From NCBI GenBank assembly GCA_032622095.1, contig CP136065.1, positions 64,403,094-64,467,093 of the forward strand: a stretch of DNA of 64,000 nucleotides. The letters are read 5' to 3'. The translations under genes and the position numbers were made by a program. The stretch comes from Siphonodentalium dalli (Eukaryota; Mollusca; Scaphopoda; Gadilida; Siphonodentaliidae). Shown in pieces: positions 11,456 to 21,991 of this stretch (within the stretch, counting starts at the first letter, position 1; every line of letters starts with the position of its first letter). Below the pieces are notes generated by a model. It was not told where the DNA came from. It did no database searches and saw nothing but the letters and a program-made list of their open reading frames with translations.

Positions 11456-13331
11456 AAAAGGCACCACTCAACAGACATTTCCGTCACTAGAAATATATAT
11501 TGTGGGACAAAAATATTACGATGTTTAGAACACAATTTATTTGGCAGTGGCACATGTATTTTATGTGATTCAATATCTAGGGATGAATATATGAGACAGC
11601 ATATATGTTTCTAAACTTTCTTTCATGTTTTGATGATAACTGCACTTATATAATCATGTTATCAAAACAAGTTTCATAAAATGTCTGTTGTTGTAACAAA
11701 TTTTGTCTGAGGGAGAGTGACCTCATATTCAATTCTTCACTAATATATAACATTGCTGGTGGATTGATATTACAAGAATTGTTATTTTATAATTTTAATG
11801 AGAATAACAATTAAACTAAACTGAAAGTTATTGTCTTTTGCACTGTTTGTTGGCCTCGACTGAAACTATTCACTTTTTCTGGTTACTAACATTCAAGATC
11901 TGCTATCCAAAACTTGACGCCAATTCCAGTGAGTCACACACTCCATGAGTTAGGCAGCACCAGTCTCCTTTATATAGTGATGTTGGTTTCTATAACATAA
12001 AATATTGTTATCGTTCTATTATAGGTTCTAATGGAGAGAGAGATGTAGATATGGCTGGAAGGACAAGACTCCAAGTAATTGCACAACTGCAGTTCATTAA
12101 ACACACTTGAATTTAGCGAATTGCCACATGTACAATCATTACATTCTTACAATGTTACCAGCAGTTTTGTGAAGTAACACAATAATGACAATGATATTGA
12201 AAAAGATATATTGCTATGTTCGATGCACTTTCTCAGCAATGCCATGAAGAAAATCTCATTCCTGATTAACATGCAGATCAAGCAATGGTTGTTAGTTCAA
12301 ATGATGTCATACTGTGCTTTTCAATTTAAACTGTGTCCATCTTGGTTATCGGAATGATTCTGGAAGAGAAAGCTCTATGGCTGAGATGATATAATTGTCT
12401 ACAACAAATTAAATATGCTATATATTTTTGGAATAAATATACATGTACCATATACATGTACGATATTTAAATACTAGTACACATCTTTTCATTTAGGAAT
12501 TCTGATTCCTTATTCATGCCCAATACTGACTGAACTACTAGGATCCCCTGTATATCAATTGTATACATGTACCTTACTCATATTTGAATTTGTGCAGTAC
12601 TATGTTTCGCTCTATTTTAAATTCTGAGCGACTTCTAAACTTACAAATATTTTTGTATATGATGACAATTTCAGTTCTTCATTATCGCTGAAAATACTTG
12701 TGCATATTAAAGATCATCTTGACAAAAATTCCTTCAGTCTGGAATATATATGTTTATATTTTAGAAGAAATTCAACTTAAAATATCTAACCATGATTTAG
12801 CTATACACATGTGAATAATAAATGCACACTAGCGAAAAATAGTACAATGTACTGCACAAATTTAAATATGACTGAAGAATATATTCTATAATCAGGATAC
12901 TTTGACCCTGAGAATGTGACAAAAGTAAAAACAGTCTATATACCACATCATATATTTTTACTTTAGCAGATAATTGTAGTCTCTGGGATTAATATAAAAA
13001 AGTCAAATTTTTTCACCAAAAAAAGTCATTATCACTAATATTGGTATTAGTTAGTAGTTTAATCTCTTTAATATATCAACAAAAGTAGATTATATAGAAA
13101 TATGTTTTTATCAATGGATGTATGGCTACATATACAGCTACATGTACATTGTACCAGTCAGTGCTGATTGTTGATGTTACTAAAGATCTGCATGCAAAAT
13201 ACAATAATCATTTATGCTTATCATTATGGTACTCACATTATTACATTCTAATGATTTGTCCTGATGAGTTAACCACATCTCTCGTTCTCCATCATTAATA
13301 TAGTCTGAAAATAGAAATGTATAAAGGTAGT
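11456..13331. other. AT-rich, no recognised feature
   Basis: Nothing coding could be supported. TACATGTA-type palindromes recur (for example ~12440-12465), as across much of the window. Confidence 0.4.
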
Positions 13332-13450
13332 GAATCTCGGGGAGAGCTTTCTGATGAATGGCAACAAGCCACATTTCTGACTAAATCCTGAAATGTTACC
13401 CATACTTCTGCTTTGGTTAAGAGGTCGATTACTTAGGGCATTACTGTATA
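13332..13450. mobile_element. Long-hairpin MITE, copy 3 (right half only)
   Basis: This copy starts in the loop (CTCGGGGAGAGCTTTCTGATGAATGG), continues through a diverged right stem, and ends GGGCATTACTGTAT. The left arm is missing, so it can no longer fold as its relatives do. Confidence 0.7.
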
Positions 13451-14476
13451 ACTTGGCTAATTTAACCCAACATCTGCTTCACAAGTTCACAACTTATTAT
13501 ACTGATACTGTGACTTGTTAAATCCATCAAATTATCACTCTCTGTGAGTCCAATAGCTATTCACCTAATTAAACATTATATTTACCAGTCATGGTCCTTG
13601 CTGGTTTAAAGCATGGACACAAAACATATGTTTCAAGCATTTGTGACCAGGAAGTAATATTTAAAACAACTATCAGTTGTGTTAATCTAACATATTCATG
13701 ATTTAGGTCCAGTGCACCATTCTATGACCATACATGATGGGACAGGTCACAGGACCTCATTTTTGAAGATTTTTCAAACTCTACCCACAAGACGAGAACA
13801 TTAGGGAGCCATAGCAACCATTTATTCACACAAATTATGGTTCAATCAATGCCTAGGACATCCCCCATGCCAGAAATACAGATACAAAAATATCTGCCAC
13901 AAGGGCTTCCAGTGCATCCATGCACAGTTGCATATAAATCAGAATAATAGAGTTCACATGAATTTTGAAAGGGAAAAAACACATAGAAATCCATATACAT
14001 TGATATATGGACTATATTTTGAAAGGGAAATTCATTATATGTTGAAAAATGTAAAACTTTTGTTTATACTCGCACAATGATCAGATAAATTATGTGCACT
14101 TTAGAGGTAACCTTGCACTATTATCAAGGCTAATTAACATAACCCTAGATATTTTCATGTATTTAAGATTCATCAGCCATGTTTGGGTTTCAGCCATTTC
14201 AAAATTTCAGATCTACTAGACTTATGCTTATTTTCAAACTGATTTAAGATCTTTTTAGTTCATAAATTTATTTCGGCATGTGTTGCAACAATAATAATTG
14301 GTACATGTAGCAACCTGAACATTTGTCACATGACTGATATTTAGAGAAATGTCTGTTTTCAACCTTATTTGAGCTGATTTTTGTCAAAATTTGTCTATAT
14401 TTGACCCACAGTGTGCAGCGGTGTGTGTATTCCTAGAGTATGTGGGACCCGAATTCACATTTACCAGTATTAGCTG
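13451..14476. other. No recognised feature
   Basis: AT-rich non-coding-looking sequence without visible repeats or genes. Confidence 0.4.
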
Positions 14477-14748
14477 ATAAAATGGTATGACATAAATGGT
14501 ATCAGTGTGGGCAATGCCGTCACTTATTATACCCTTGGCTGTCTTAAGCGAAATAATGGTTCGCTTAATAAGAGTAATCCATTCTCATGAATTAGACTGA
14601 AGCACAATTCACTCACACATAGTTCAGACATGCTCTTTCAGAATTCCGCTCAAGTTGAAACCTTTGACATAGTAGTATCTCAGTCTTTGAGTCAACTAAT
14701 AGGGGAAGGCTCCACACACTGATACCATTTATGTCATACCATTTTATC
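14477..14748. repeat. Small inverted-repeat element, ~35 bp arms
   Basis: ATAAAATGGTATGACATAAA followed by TGGTATCAGTGTGG on the left has its complement at 14715-14748, with a 2-base insertion. The ~270 bp unit is non-coding and is probably a MITE. Confidence 0.65.
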
Positions 14749-16184
14749 CAATGTGAGAGAGGTAAAACAAACAATGGTGGTTAAGGGTAACTGAATTATG
14801 ATTTACCATAATACAATGATACTTCAGAGCAATATATTTATGCTTAAAGCTTAATTGAATTGTTTTATCATAATTAGCTTATATCAGTAAATGTGCATTA
14901 ACTTTGCATATACTCTGGAATTTTTTTTCAACTGGTACCTATATCTTTCCAATTGTTGGAAAATTAAAAACTGAAACCCCTTTATTGGAGGATGTGTTAA
15001 CATTTATTAACTGACTATGCTTAGCATATATGATTTATGCAGCACAATAAATTAGCTTATCCTGAAGCATGATTGGGTTCTTCGGCTATCTTACCTCAGG
15101 TATAATGGTATAAGCTGATGCAAAGATTGTATGCGGAGCAGGGGGATGGGGGTAGTCAAAAATTTGCAGGAAGGAATGAATTTTTTTTTGCATCTGGCAT
15201 TTTCGGGGACCCATCACCACCAAACCTGCAAAACCAATGTTTTTTACTCCCAATTTGTTTACATCCACCTCCCAAATTTCACTAAATTTGGTTCAAAACT
15301 GAATAAAGCTGTACTGATATTACTCATATGACTGGGAATGATCTATTTCATTTAGTTCAAATAACAGTTTAACCTGTTTCAGAAGCTGTTTTGATGGAAA
15401 TAAACATAGTCACATCACTCTATCAGACTTGGGTACTTTAGGTCTTGCCAGAGATCATCTTAGTTGATAGACAAGCAAAAAAAATTAATTTTTTTTTTTT
15501 TTTTAAATTTAGGTCCCAATTCATATCATAACAAGATGCAAAACATTTATATATTTATATATATTGACATAAGAAATTTAAGTTTACAAAAAGTTTTAAG
15601 TTTAACAGTTGGAATCATACTGTAAAGTATGTTTGGCTTTATCTAGCTTTCATCTGTGAAAACTTCAAATAATTTGAGTTCAGGTACCGGTATGTTATCA
15701 TTCAGCGTTCAGACTTCAGTATTTCAATCAAATACAGCACAGGAACATTAACAATTTGATCAAATCAACCTGGTTATCAAGTGGGATCTCATAATACCAA
15801 ATGAAAAATTAACATAGAGATTAGTACCATATATAGTCATTACTACCTTAATACATGTACATTGTTTCTGTACTACATGTACATGTAGTATTTCTGTACT
15901 ACATGTCCTACATGTACATGTAGTATATTATGTACGGTATGTGTCTCACTTGAATTTTATAAAATAGCCTATTTATGAATTAGAGTGATAATAGCAAGTC
16001 TCATTTCAAGCAGGATAAGCATAATCCATTGAACCAAAAGATATCTGACAATAACTTATAAGCATTTCCAATCCATACATATATAAAAAAGTTCCAAAGT
16101 TATACTTGAGAAACTTGATCAAATTGGCCTCTCAGTAAAATTCAAAATACTAACTCAAAGAGCCTTAGATTAGCTCTAAATGCA
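14749..16184. other. AT-rich non-coding sequence
   Basis: No gene is recognised. At about 15845-15930 a short tandem pattern of TTTCTGTACTACATGTACATG units forms nested palindromes. Confidence 0.4.
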
Positions 16185-16490
16185 ATGGATTTTCAAAACA
16201 TTTCCAGGGGGAAAACCCCCACCATCATCAGGGGGTCACCCTTCTCAAGCATTCCTTCGCTCAGGCCTTCAGGTTATGCCTTCGGCATATCATTGCCCAA
16301 AAACAGGTGTCCCCCAAAAATACCTAGATCCTTCACTGAATGTGAAGGAGAAGGTGGTGTTGTGAAGCCATCCTTAAGAGATCGGTACAAGACAGTCACT
16401 CCAATATGTGAACAGTGCAGTGGTGCTGGACTGACTCCAGTTGTCGCCAGACCATATGGGAAATATCAGGATTATCAAAGACTATATTAG
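16185..16490 (+). other. Unassigned 101-codon open frame
   Basis: This is the only longer plus-strand frame of balanced composition between 11 and 19 kb. It has a CEQCSGAG motif (two cysteines three apart) near its end and many Pro, Ser and Arg residues. No family is recognised. It could be a coding fragment of an old transposon or pseudogene, or a chance frame. There is no visible splice context or promoter. Confidence 0.25.
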
Positions 16491-17213
16491 TATATAGACT
16501 AGTATATCTGTAAATAAGCATATGTAAGATTGAATATTATTCAGCTATTTATAAAGATACTGGAAAAAAAAAAGTTAACAAAAAAAAAAGTTAAGCCTAC
16601 CTACCTACCCTAATTTTTTTTAGCTCGTTAGCGGAAACAAAGGTTTTTTTTTTTTTAGGCCTTAGCGACATCAAGACAAGTTTATTTATTTAAGTTTTAC
16701 GTTTCTGGAAGGTTCTTTTGTAATAGTGTGGTGAAGGAATTTTTTCACCCCACCGTCCCATATGCAAAAAGACATAGATTAATGTCATCTCCACTGCACT
16801 AAGGGCCATATGAGGTCCCAGTACCATACATATGGTGTTTTTGTTGTTATAAATACTCAAAATGTGTTTTAAACTGTGACAAATGTCAAATAAGTGCTCA
16901 AAGTAAAACATTTGCATGGGTCACCCACCCCGAAATACCTTCCTGTAAATTTCGTATTACACCCCTCCCCCCCCCCGGTATATAATATCTGCCATTGAAA
17001 GATTCTACTGGTATGCAGACAATATATGTGGTTGCATCAATTTCAGCTTGAGGGGAGCTCTATGGGAGTGTAATTATTTATGTATAAGCATAACTAATTT
17101 ACATTTATGTATAATTGATCTACACTTAAGCATATTTTATTTACCCTCATTTCTCAAGCATTTTCACATTTATCATTTATTTACGCTTAATAAGCCCTAA
17201 TTGCCTATTTACG
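16491..17213. other. Non-coding, homopolymer-rich
   Basis: A and T runs lie at 16565-16650 and a C run near 16967-16976. No gene is recognised. Confidence 0.4.
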
Positions 17214-17440
17214 GCCATGGAAATGGTATATATCTGTGCAGGAGATGTCCCTTTAATAAAATATACTACAGCTCTGGGAGTGAGGCACTTATTAGGACAC
17301 CAGGGACAGAAATTTTCTTCAACTATTGAGTCTGTATGGGGCTACTACTTTGGGCCCATGATAATATACTATGAGATTGACTCAAATCAGTCACAATCAG
17401 AGGGAAGTAAGGGAGAGCAAGTTTGGTATTTAATTGTTAG
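17214..17440. repeat. Direct repeat, copy 1 of a pair with 19064-19285
   Basis: The sequence from GGCCATGGAAATGGTATATA to CAATCAGAGGGAAGTAAGGG recurs at 19064-19285 with about 85-90% identity by eye and one larger length difference. Each copy is flanked by clusters of the CTTAAG palindrome. The open frame in this copy is not preserved in the other, which argues against coding. Confidence 0.65.
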
Positions 17441-17638
17441 ACGCATATTTGTACTTGAGTGCAAATGATTTATGCTTAAGTGCAAATATTTGCAAATAAA
17501 TAATAAATATGAAAGCCCCCCCCCCCCCCCCCCCCCGCCCATCATTTCAGCCCCAGGGGAGTTTTGAGATCTGGAATTTGATTTATGCTTAAGTGTATGG
17601 GAGGCCAAATTCACATTTAATAATTAATTTCTGCTTAA

Positions 17639-18118
17639 AGGTACTCAACCCGATAAAACTCCTCTCAATTACTATTTCAATGGCTTCGGGGGTCAAAAAT
17701 ATTTGATTCGAGTCGAGGAAGTCACCCATCAAAGCTCAGATTTGTTAGATATCGATTTTAGAAATCTATTATTTTTCATTATCGGGAATTCTTTCTGGCC
17801 CAGAAGACAATCAAAAATTCGTTATTATTACCCACTTGATTATAGAGTTATCCATCCTTGTCTGTTTGAATAGAATTTTGGCGTAAAATCTCGAGCAGGT
17901 TACCAAATTGACGGCAGTTATCAGTACTCATCTCGAGAACATAAGAATTTTCAAAAATCAATATCTAATAACTCTGAGCTTTGTTTGATGGGTTCCTCGA
18001 CTCGAATCAAATATTTTTTACCCCCAAAGCCAAAGAAATAGTAATATAGGACCCTCTGATCGGATTGTTGTTGTTGGAATCTGTTGAGATGGGGACCCTC
18101 TTTACGGGTTGAGTACCT
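17639..18118. mobile_element. TTAA MITE with long inverted repeats
   Basis: Ends are AGGTACTCAACCCG and CGGGTTGAGTACCT, with TTAA directly outside each (17635-17638 and 18119-18122). Inverted repeats continue inward for roughly 120-150 bp (CAAATATTTTTTACCCCCAA versus its complement; TTCGAGTCGAGGAAG versus CTTCCTCGACTCGAA-like). It is 480 bp and non-coding. It sits inside the CTTAAG palindrome cluster, and its TTAA target may have been supplied by one of those CTTAAG centres. Confidence 0.8.
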
Positions 18119-18240
18119 TTAAGCACAATCAATTGCACTTAACACTTGAGCGTAATCAATTGTGCTTAAGTGCAATTAATTGCGCTTAAGCGCAAATAAT
18201 TACGCTTCAGTGCAATCATTGCGCTTATGCGCAATTCATG
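18119..18240. repeat. Cluster of GCGCTTAAGCGCAAT palindromes
   Basis: Six or more imperfect units of the type ATTGCGCTTAAGCGCAAT follow each other over ~120 bp. Each is nearly self-complementary. Similar clusters lie at 17440-17480 and 19293-19440. Confidence 0.75.
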
Positions 18241-18509
18241 GTTATAGGTAACTACTAGTAAACACCCCTGGTGAATAAATAGGTTTCTCCATAACTTAGC
18301 ATTAACTCCTATTGACATATCACCTCTTGGTTTCATTGGTTTGGATGGGTAGGGAGCTAACCCAACTTCTTTATCAAAATGGCTGACTCGCAATAGTATC
18401 ACCTTCTGTTTTAGTTGGAGCGACTCGTGATAGCATTATAATATCTTCAGTATATATTAGTTATTCTGTATTAGTCGGGGCGACTTTGATTTTCCTCAAT
18501 TTTCGAGTA

Positions 18510-18905
18510 TACAGGCACACCATATGAGGGAAGCAAGCCCTCGTGGAACTATATGACCATGGCAATACTATAGATTTGTGCAATAAAAAGAACTAGAGCT
18601 CGAGGACTGAGACACCAAAGCTCCAGGAATGAGACACCAATCTTTTTTGACAGGGATGCTGATAATATGAAAATAGGGTTATTTCCTCTGATTTAAGTCA
18701 ATAAGTCAACCATATGAGGTAAGCAAGCCCTCATGCAGTGACACCACATGCATGCTATAGTATATGACCATAGTAAGGGCCCAAATCTGTGCAATAATAC
18801 ATTAAAAAACATCATACAAAAAATTACTAGAGTTCTGGGAAGGAGACATAAATTCTTTGGATAGATGGATGCTAATATGTAATTAGGGATTATCCTTGTT
18901 GAACA
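18510..18905. repeat. Two diverged direct repeat units (CCATATGAGG..AGCAAGCCCTC)
   Basis: Units begin at ~18516 and ~18709. Both contain CCATATGAGG, AAGCAAGCCCTC, TATATGACCAT, TGTGCAATAA and a CTAGAG..GGGA..GAGACA segment. The pair also resembles part of the 17214/19064 repeat. It is non-coding. Confidence 0.55.
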
Positions 18906-19063
18906 CACACTCACAGTTGACTGTTGAGTACTCAGGCTGATTAAAACAGGTTAAAATTAGCCCAATGCTCCTCTTGTGTTGCTAGTTGATACACCAGGTC
19001 ATGCCAATAATTTATGGGTAAGTTAGATAGTAGTAACCCTTAATTCCCTTTTTATGGCCATGG

Positions 19064-19285
19064 AAATGGTATATATCTGTGCAGGAGATATCCCTTTAAT
19101 AAAATATACTAGAGCTCTGGGAGTGAGACACCAATTCCTGGGACACCACTGACCAGGGACAGAGATGCTGACATGGATATATGTTTTTTCTTCAACTTCG
19201 AGTCTGTATGGGGCTATTACTATGGGCCCATCATAATTTACTATGAGATGGACTCAATCATTCACAATCAGAGGGAAGTAAGGGA
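19064..19285. repeat. Direct repeat, copy 2 of a pair with 17214-17440
   Basis: The match to 17214-17440 is described there. An extra segment (ACCACTGACCAGGGACAGAG) interrupts the alignment. It ends directly against the 19293 palindrome cluster, as copy 1 does against its own cluster. Confidence 0.65.
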
Positions 19286-19292
19286 GTGCTAG

Positions 19293-19442
19293 GTATTTGC
19301 GCTTAACCGCAAATGATTTGCGCTTTAAGAGCAAATAAATTGATAGACACATATTTGCGCTTTAGTTCAAATGATTTGTGCTTAAGGGCAAATTGTTTTA
19401 TGCTTAAGCGCAAATGATTTGCGCTTAAGCGCAAATAAATAA
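19293..19442. repeat. Cluster of ATTTGCGCTTAAGCGCAAAT palindromes
   Basis: Eight or so units, from perfect (ATTTGCGCTTAAGCGCAAAT at ~19416-19435) to diverged, occupy 150 bp. The perfect unit is a 20-base palindrome with the AflII-like CTTAAG core. Confidence 0.8.
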
Positions 19443-19780
19443 TAAATGTGAAAAGGGCCTCCCATAGTTGCCCACTTGCGATCAACTTCGCCTCAAAATT
19501 ATGGACTTACATGTATTGTGCAGATAAAATACTGTTAATCAATTAGAGAACTTATATATTTGATTTTCCGTTGATAGTAACTAGCCCATCTGAGAATAAC
19601 TTTTGGAAACTCAATGTGGGAAAAAAAAAATCCACCCCTACTATTATTTGGGCCTGCATGTAACGAGACCTTCAACTTCAAGACGACAAGAGTAAGGCCT
19701 AAATTATTTTTTTTAATATTGCCTGTTGGAATTTGTGTGGATATCAATTTCAATTTTATAGCGAAGAGTGGTACAATTTT

Positions 19781-20084
19781 TTACCTCTTTTTTTTCACGA
19801 CGACATCTTCACCATCGGCATCGTCTTCGCTACTTGACAACACAAGTTCTGCCGACAAAATCGACACTTTCTTCTTGCCAATCTTGGGCTGGTTCTGACA
19901 GCTCATTTTGCTTGTTCCACATTTGCAGCCTCTGCTGCAAAATGCCCCCGCATCCAAACAGGGACACGATGTACGCAATGAACGAGACGTACATGGCCGA
20001 CTTCCTCCACGCGCATACATTCCCGCATGAACAATTAACAGCCACCGGATCGCTTCCAAATCTATTTTTTAAACGTTCCGCCAT
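19781..20084 (-). pseudogene. Broken cysteine-rich (CXC-like) coding remnant
   Basis: A minus-strand ATG at 20084 opens a frame with NCSCGNVC about 18 residues in. A second frame overlapping it continues the cysteine pattern with SCPCLDAGAFCSRGCKCG and then CQNQPKIGKKK, ending in an acidic SSSEDDADGED stretch before a stop near 19781. Read across one frameshift (around 19975) the two halves make a C-rich module of the C-x-C...C-x-C...C-x-C type. Such CXC tails are known at the end of uncharacterised metazoan transposon-like proteins. Those proteins also carry the blocks seen at 49-50 kb, so this may be a detached relative. What is seen is the cysteine spacing and the frame change; the family link is inference. 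No promoter or introns were identified, and it could also be a terminal exon with a sequencing indel. Confidence 0.5.
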
Positions 20085-20294
20085 TTTTATATTATTAATG
20101 CCTGTCCGTCAGCATTATTTTTAGATCGATGATGCATTCTGGTCTTTCTGACCCTTGACCCTTCGACCAATGCTTGCAATATCTAAACACCGATTTACGA
20201 TGAAGGCCTGGGTTTCATGGGTTTGCTGGTGCGCGCGCCACCATGGCAATCCGATTATTCTGGGCAAGAATAATTTCATATATAAATAACAGTT

Positions 20295-20781
20295 CTATCA
20301 CTTTAATAGACTATCTTAAAATTTAATAATTTAAAAGTTAATAATTTGATATAAATTGAATTTATGACTGGAGCCATAAAATGGCGTCAACTAAATTACG
20401 AATTTCCGTTTACAAGACGTAATCAAATAAAGTAATTGAGGGATACTGGATTGTTAAACCGATCGCACACACGATCGTTTAAACATTATGATGATACGGG
20501 GAAAAAACTCAAGCCACTCACTGACTAGTGACGATACAATAACGTAAATGAGTATATGGGACTAGTATGCATATAATATAACTTTTATTTGATTCATTTG
20601 GTTGAAAACTGTACAAAAATTACTCGACAACGACAATTTGTATTTTTGCATTCTGGTAAATTTGCCATCCGTAACACTACTTCGTACTCAACAGACTTTC
20701 AAATAATGGAAAAATTGTTACCTTATTCTCCGACTCGGAGACTATAGAAACCAACAACAACATTTTGGGTACAGTATCCCT
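20295..20781. mobile_element. TTAA MITE, truncated copy (AGGGGTACTGTACGCCA family)
   Basis: This is the reverse complement of most of 495-1077, including CTCCGACTCGGAGA and the end TGGGTACAGTATCCCT followed by TTAA (20782-20785). The other terminus is missing at the left. Mismatches and small indels show it is an old copy. Confidence 0.75.
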
Positions 20782-20976
20782 TTAATCCCGAATTGGAAAA
20801 CATATCACCATTTCAAATACAAATAAATTATGTTAATTTCGCGTGTTTTCCCAGATTTCTGATCTATTACGCATGCGCGTGCTTTCGTTTTCGTATGTGT
20901 TCGCTAGCGTAGACGGGTTTGAATATTTCTGTCGGTTGAGTTGTTATAAAATTATATGGATTAATAGTGACACAAA

Positions 20977-21222
20977 TTTATGCTAGTTAGTTCAGTCATG
21001 ATATTTAACATTCCAACAAAAGGTATGTGTTTTTTATTTGTAGTTTTATTTTTGTCATTAGACGTGAACAGTGTAAGTTAAAGGGGCATGTCCTTGCCAA
21101 TCGAATTATCGGGTTGTACGCTTTGCAAGTTTTCACGTCCTTAATTGGACGATGAGGGATTAAGACCACATAAATGTCCAAATATTAAAATAGGTCTTAA
21201 TCCGAATCGTCTAATTTGTTGG
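20977..21222. repeat. U repeat copy 0, left part (before MULE insertion)
   Basis: The sequence from GTGACACAAATTTATGCTAG to CTAATTTGTTGG is the start of a ~2.1 kb repeat that is whole at 32367-34493 and 44851-46977. Here it is split at 21222 by the MULE and resumes at 29411. It contains a splice-donor-like AAAGGTATGTG and an acceptor-like TTTGTCATTAG around an 80-base AT-rich gap. Confidence 0.8.
21213..21222. repeat. Target site duplication, left (MULE)
   Basis: AATTTGTTGG here and at 29411-29420 flank the MULE. The uninterrupted site occurs once in the unoccupied U copy near 32613-32622. Because of a G at the junction the duplication can be read as 9 or 10 bp, both normal for MULEs. Confidence 0.85.
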
Positions 21223-21502
21223 GTCCTACTAAACAACGAACACAAACGAACACAAACGAACATAAACGAACACAGGTCCAAAAAGCGGAGTAGAAGGGTG
21301 AAATTTGGTTTGTGGGTGCGCGTGGGTCCATTCTATGTGTATGTGGTGTTATTTCCAACTTTGATGATTTATTTTTTGAGTTATTAGCATTATTTGAATA
21401 CAAAACTACTAAACAACGAACACAAACGAACATAAGATTAGCGGCAGTGCAGAGGCTACCATATGCAGGTGTTAATTAACTACGGCTTACTCTGTCTCCT
21501 TG
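21223..21502. repeat. MULE left terminal inverted repeat
   Basis: This is complementary to 29135-29410. Matching landmarks include AACAACGAACAC runs, the GGACCCACGCGCACCCACAA-like block, AATAATGC, GATTAGC, GTTAATTAACTAC and ACTCTGTCTC. Identity is roughly 90% by eye, with indels. Confidence 0.85.
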
Positions 21503-21991
21503 TTTTTATTGCAAGATGATTGTCAATTTTATCACTGATGGCAATAAAAACACGGGGAAACATCAGAGGTCGGCGTTTTAATGCATAGCTAACAAAACAT
21601 TTGAGTGAATGTGAGTGAGTCATTGTTGTCAGTCCGAGGCTCTGAGATGACTATATATATTTTCTCAGTCTCGGAGATCACTCTGGTAAATGCTATTTCT
21701 GCTTGCTTTCCCGATACACGCATACACTATGTACCAGGCATCTTAAGGAAAAACAGACAGTGATCAAACTGTCAATACGATGGAAAAGTATTCAATAGCG
21801 AGAGCGGCTTGGCAACAATAGAAAACAAAATCATTTATGACGAATTACAGACAGACATAATTGACAAATATATGTGACAACAGACGATACCTTACATTTA
21901 TGGAAAGACTAAAGACGAAAGTTTTCAATGCTAGAAAACAAAATTCAACAATTCCGAAATGTTGGACAAATAACAATTATGAAAGCATTAA

